Shown here: in pieces, positions 60,970 to 64,000 of the stretch | How the letters are laid out: each line of letters begins with the position of its first letter | Numbering within the stretch: position 1 is the stretch's first letter | From: Glaciecola sp041380235 | Lineage (GTDB): Bacteria; Pseudomonadota; Gammaproteobacteria; Enterobacterales; Alteromonadaceae | Direction of reading: 5' to 3' | NCBI RefSeq assembly: GCF_041380235.1 | Contig: NZ_JBGIYY010000007.1 | Span: forward strand, 155,506-219,505 | Length of the DNA: 64,000 bases | The notes under the pieces: model-generated | What the model was told of the DNA's origin: nothing | Seen by the model: the letters and a program-made list of their open reading frames with translations, nothing else | The model's database searches: none | Program-made: the position numbers and the translations under genes

Positions 60970-63900
60970 TAGTCTCAGGGCTTGCATCGGCGCAGAGCGC
61001 GTCAAATATACTTACAAAAGATGTAACATCATCACGCTTTTTCGAACAAAAACCCCCGCTTGTATCGCTTGATAATTGTTACCAACCTTTTGTTAATCCA
61101 CAGACAGAAGTACTGCAAGAGCAACCGCAACCATTCGCAATTGATGCCTCAAATTCTGCAACATCCGAGCTCGCAGCCAATACTGATGAGGTAGCACACA
61201 CATCGTGGTGTGGAGGCGGCACGGAGCCACCTATTTCACCACCACCACCGCCGCCACCACCACCACCACCGCCACCTCCCATCACGCCGCCAAGCGGAGC
61301 ACCAGTGGCTAAACCTATGCCCAGCTTAGCGCAAGCACCTGCTGCAACAGCAAATGCATCAACACCCTCTAACATAGGCGGCAGTGCATTTTGGCAAAAG
61401 GGCGGGATGGTGCGAGACCAAGCGTTGGACTATCGCAGTGTGCCTAATTCAAACTTCAATGGTGCTACTGGCGGGCAGGCGAATGTGAGTGGCGGCAGTG
61501 CTGCGTATCGCTTAGATATGGTAGTGCCGCCTGGTAGAGCAGGTATGCAACCTGCAGTAAGCTTAAGCTATTCGAGTAAAAGTGGTTACGGTAATGCGGG
61601 CGTAGGATTTTCAGTATCCGCAGGCGGCAGTATTAGTCGCTGTCCGCGCACAATTGCTCAAGACAATACTTTAGGTAGCGTGACACTCAATAGTGCCACC
61701 GATCGCTTGTGCTTAAATGGCCAACGATTAATCTCTACGAATGGTTACTACGGCGGCAGTTCGGTGACTTATGCTCTGGAATTAGACGACAACACCTTGG
61801 TACGCCAGTTTGGCGGGACTATAGACAGCCACGCCGCGTATTTTGAAGTGACATATCCAAATGGTAGCAAAGAAATTTTTGGTGATAACAGCGCGGCTAA
61901 AGTAATACCGGCAGGCACTTCAAAAACCTTGAATTGGTTGCTGACTGCGCGCAAAGATGTCAGTGGCAATAATCAGATAAGCTATACCTATGTTGACTAC
62001 GGCAACGGTGAAAAGCTCCTTTCGCGTATTTACTATACGGGTACGCAGAGCATTCGCGGTGATCGCGAAGTCAGATTTACCTACAAAGCTCGACCATATA
62101 AAAATATCTCATTTATTGCTGGCGGCAGAATGGTCAGTTCGCAAATAATTGATAATGTAGCCACGTATTTTCAGAGCAGCATGGTAGATAAATACCAATT
62201 TAGCTATAGCAATAGCCAAGCAAGCACGCGCCCATTGCTGCAATCGGTAACGCGTTGTGGCTATACCAACGGTACAATGTGCCAAGCACCTACCACCTTT
62301 GAGTGGAGTGATGATCCGGTGGTGTATCGCACAGAATTGCTTGCCACCAATCAAGGACATGCATTAGCTCCACACGTGAGTCAAAAAACCATACCGCGAG
62401 GCGATAGAAATGGCGATGGCGTGCGCGATTGGCCATCCTACTTTGTTGATGCGGAGGGCAACTATGTAGGCCCGAATTCCGCAGCGCAAACTCCTTGTCA
62501 GTATAGTCATGTGACCATGAGCACAGTGTGCCATTCTCCCGATTTTGATAAAGACGGCCTTACCGACAGTTGGCGAGACGTTAACGGCTCGTTGCAAGTT
62601 TTGTATACCAGAGCAAACCAAACCAATGGCGGACGCACTGCTGCGAACACCAATATTCGTATTCAAAACGAAATTGGCCCTTATTTCGCAGCCAGTAAAT
62701 ACATTACTAACATTGCCGATTATACCGGCGATGGATGGGACGATATTATTGTTCATGAAGCCAATAGCGCTGTGAGTTACTGGACGGGTAATACTCGCGT
62801 AAGTGGTCGTTTGGTAATGTATAAGCATTCAGGTAACCCCGGTACACCTTATCCAAGCGCTACTGTTTTATATCAACTGCAATCTAAAGAATCCGTGCAG
62901 TATGCCGGCGATCTAAATGGCGATGGTTTGGCCGATTTTGCGATTACCGATTTTGTTCGCAATAAAGCCAGCGGCCGTCTTGAAAAACTACTGTTAAGTG
63001 AAAGCCTAAGTGGCAACAATGTTCGCTTTAATGCCCAAGCTATGGATTTACCGCCACAAACTTCGTCTCACTTACTAGATAATTTTAGTATGTTAATCGA
63101 TGTAAACGGCGACGGCTTAGGCGACTGGATTGGCTTTGTAAGTGGTAGTAATTTATTACTGCATGTGAAACTCAATAGAGGCGATGGTACGTTTGAAGGA
63201 CACTACTCACTGGGGTATACAATGCCTGAGCGTAATATCTTTATAAATGGCCATACCGAGCCAGAAGTGTTACGCGCGCCACGCTTTGTGAGCGGTTTGA
63301 AACAAATGGATATTAACCACGACGGTAAAACGGAGTTACTTATTCCGAGCACGCGTTTGGTTACTGGATGCTCGCGTTTATCGAGTACCGGCGGCAGCAC
63401 ATGGTTATGCGGCGATGAGCTTTATGACGATGCAGTGATGCAAGCAGGTACTTTGTTTGCCCCAGGAGAAAGCGCCGATAAAAGTATCTATCGTTTTGAC
63501 GCCTTGGAGTTTAGGTTACACCCAACGACGTTGCGCTACAGTATTGTTAAACGTCCAACGCCGTTAATTGGCACCGTTGACAGCGTGGTTATTGATGCGT
63601 TTGGTAAGGGTCTGCAAGACTTAATATTCGATTATATTGGCGATGGCGGCAACTATAAAACTCTGCCGGTAACCTNCAAGACTTAATATTCGATTATATT
63701 GGCGATGGCGGCAACTATAAAACCCTGCCGGTAACCTCAGGACCCATGGCAGGCAAAACAAAAAACCGAGTGTACATGAATCGTAACTATGGCTCGTCAA
63801 TTACCGCCAGCCCTAGCGTAAACGACTACCATCCTAGTGATTTGGTGCGTAAAGTTGATGATTCTTTAGGTAACACCAGTGAGTTTGCCTATCTGCCGCT

Positions 63901-64000
63901 GAGCAGTCGTCAGGTAAACAATCTATATTCTGCAAATTATGATGATGTGGTAGATAAAGACCATTTTCATTTCACCTCTAGCATGTACGTGGTGCACAAA
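60930..64000 (+). CDS. Large secreted SpvB/FG-GAP repeat protein, N-terminal part (3' partial, start displaced by repeat array)
   Basis: Translation from TTG 60930 begins MHNLIGLLAGTCLIVSGLAS with a likely cleavage after LASA; the basic n-region lies before the repeat array, at 60292. Next come a low-complexity linker with a run of about 14 prolines (61232-61280) and an SpvB_N domain from about residue 170 (GGSAAYRLDMVVPPGRAGMQP, LSYSSKSGYGNAGVGFSVSA). At least six FG-GAP/VCBS calcium-binding motifs follow, for example DRNGDGVRDW, DFDKDGLTDSW, DLNGDGLADF and DVNGDGLGDW. This is the layout of the N-terminus of very large RHS/YD-repeat or Tc-toxin B-like surface proteins. A stop after 63676 is caused by a duplicated junction at an N; if the duplication is merged the frame stays open to the window end. 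Confidence 0.85.
63615..63737. other. 61-bp duplication around an undetermined base (probable assembly join)
   Basis: Bases 63615-63675 and 63677-63737 are the same 61-bp sequence with one difference (T at 63662, C at 63724), separated by a single N at 63676. Merging the copies removes 62 bp and restores an open frame that continues ...PVTSGPMAGKTKNRVYMN to position 64000. Confidence 0.9.

Overview
The window looks like part of a chromosome of a marine gammaproteobacterium, most probably order Alteromonadales. This rests on gene content and order: thrABC with a thr leader peptide, yggS-proC-yggT next to pilT-pilU, rsmE-gshB-yqgE-ruvX, loiP-metK-tkt-epd-pgk, ppk-ppx, enlarged pstC/pstA, OxyR directly behind a Pit transporter, and a PrsK/PrsR two-component pair. 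The species cannot be named from the sequence alone. No rRNA, intact tRNA, CRISPR array or insertion sequence was recognised.

Layout. (1) Positions 1-10757 hold a type I restriction-modification island: a 5'-truncated methylase/specificity fusion with an altered catalytic motif, then hsdM, hsdS, an AlbA_2 (Schlafen-type) ATP-binding gene, hsdR and a YgjP-like metalloprotease. (2) 10880-11772 is a pair of overlapping unknown membrane genes. It is followed by about 1 kb of AT-rich non-coding DNA with a 61-bp perfect inverted repeat. (3) 12828-18477 is the thr operon with leader peptide, attenuator and a probable MetJ operator, followed by ung. (4) 18525-31817 is housekeeping: pgi/tal, yaaA, a GST, the yggT-proC-yggS group, the twitching ATPases pilT and pilU, and rsmE-gshB-yqgE-ruvX. 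(5) 32050-40561 is mscS, loiP, metK (with a three-box MetJ operator), tkt, epd, pgk and a class I aldolase. Together these last genes form a pentose-phosphate/glycolysis cluster like the E. coli one, but with a different aldolase class. (6) 40596-51441 is a phosphate block: polyphosphate enzymes (ppk, ppx), a GcvR-like ACT protein, pstCAB-phoU and pit. (7) 51441-60001 has oxyR, a FabH-like ketosynthase, prsK-prsR, a ParA/small-partner pair, a peroxiredoxin-glutaredoxin fusion and a secreted alpha/beta hydrolase. (8) 60292-64000 encodes the start of a very large secreted SpvB/FG-GAP protein.

The most striking feature is in region 8. Exactly 55 perfect copies of an 11-bp unit (605 bp, 9 of 11 bases G or C) are inserted inside the signal-peptide coding region. 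An ATG with a basic n-region (MKSNRLITR) lies just before the array and the hydrophobic core just after it. Removing the array, or changing it to any multiple of three copies, joins the two in frame; 55 copies puts them out of frame. This is the geometry of a phase-variable (contingency) locus. The same gene is crossed near 63676 by an N flanked by a 61-bp near-identical duplication that looks like an unmerged contig overlap.
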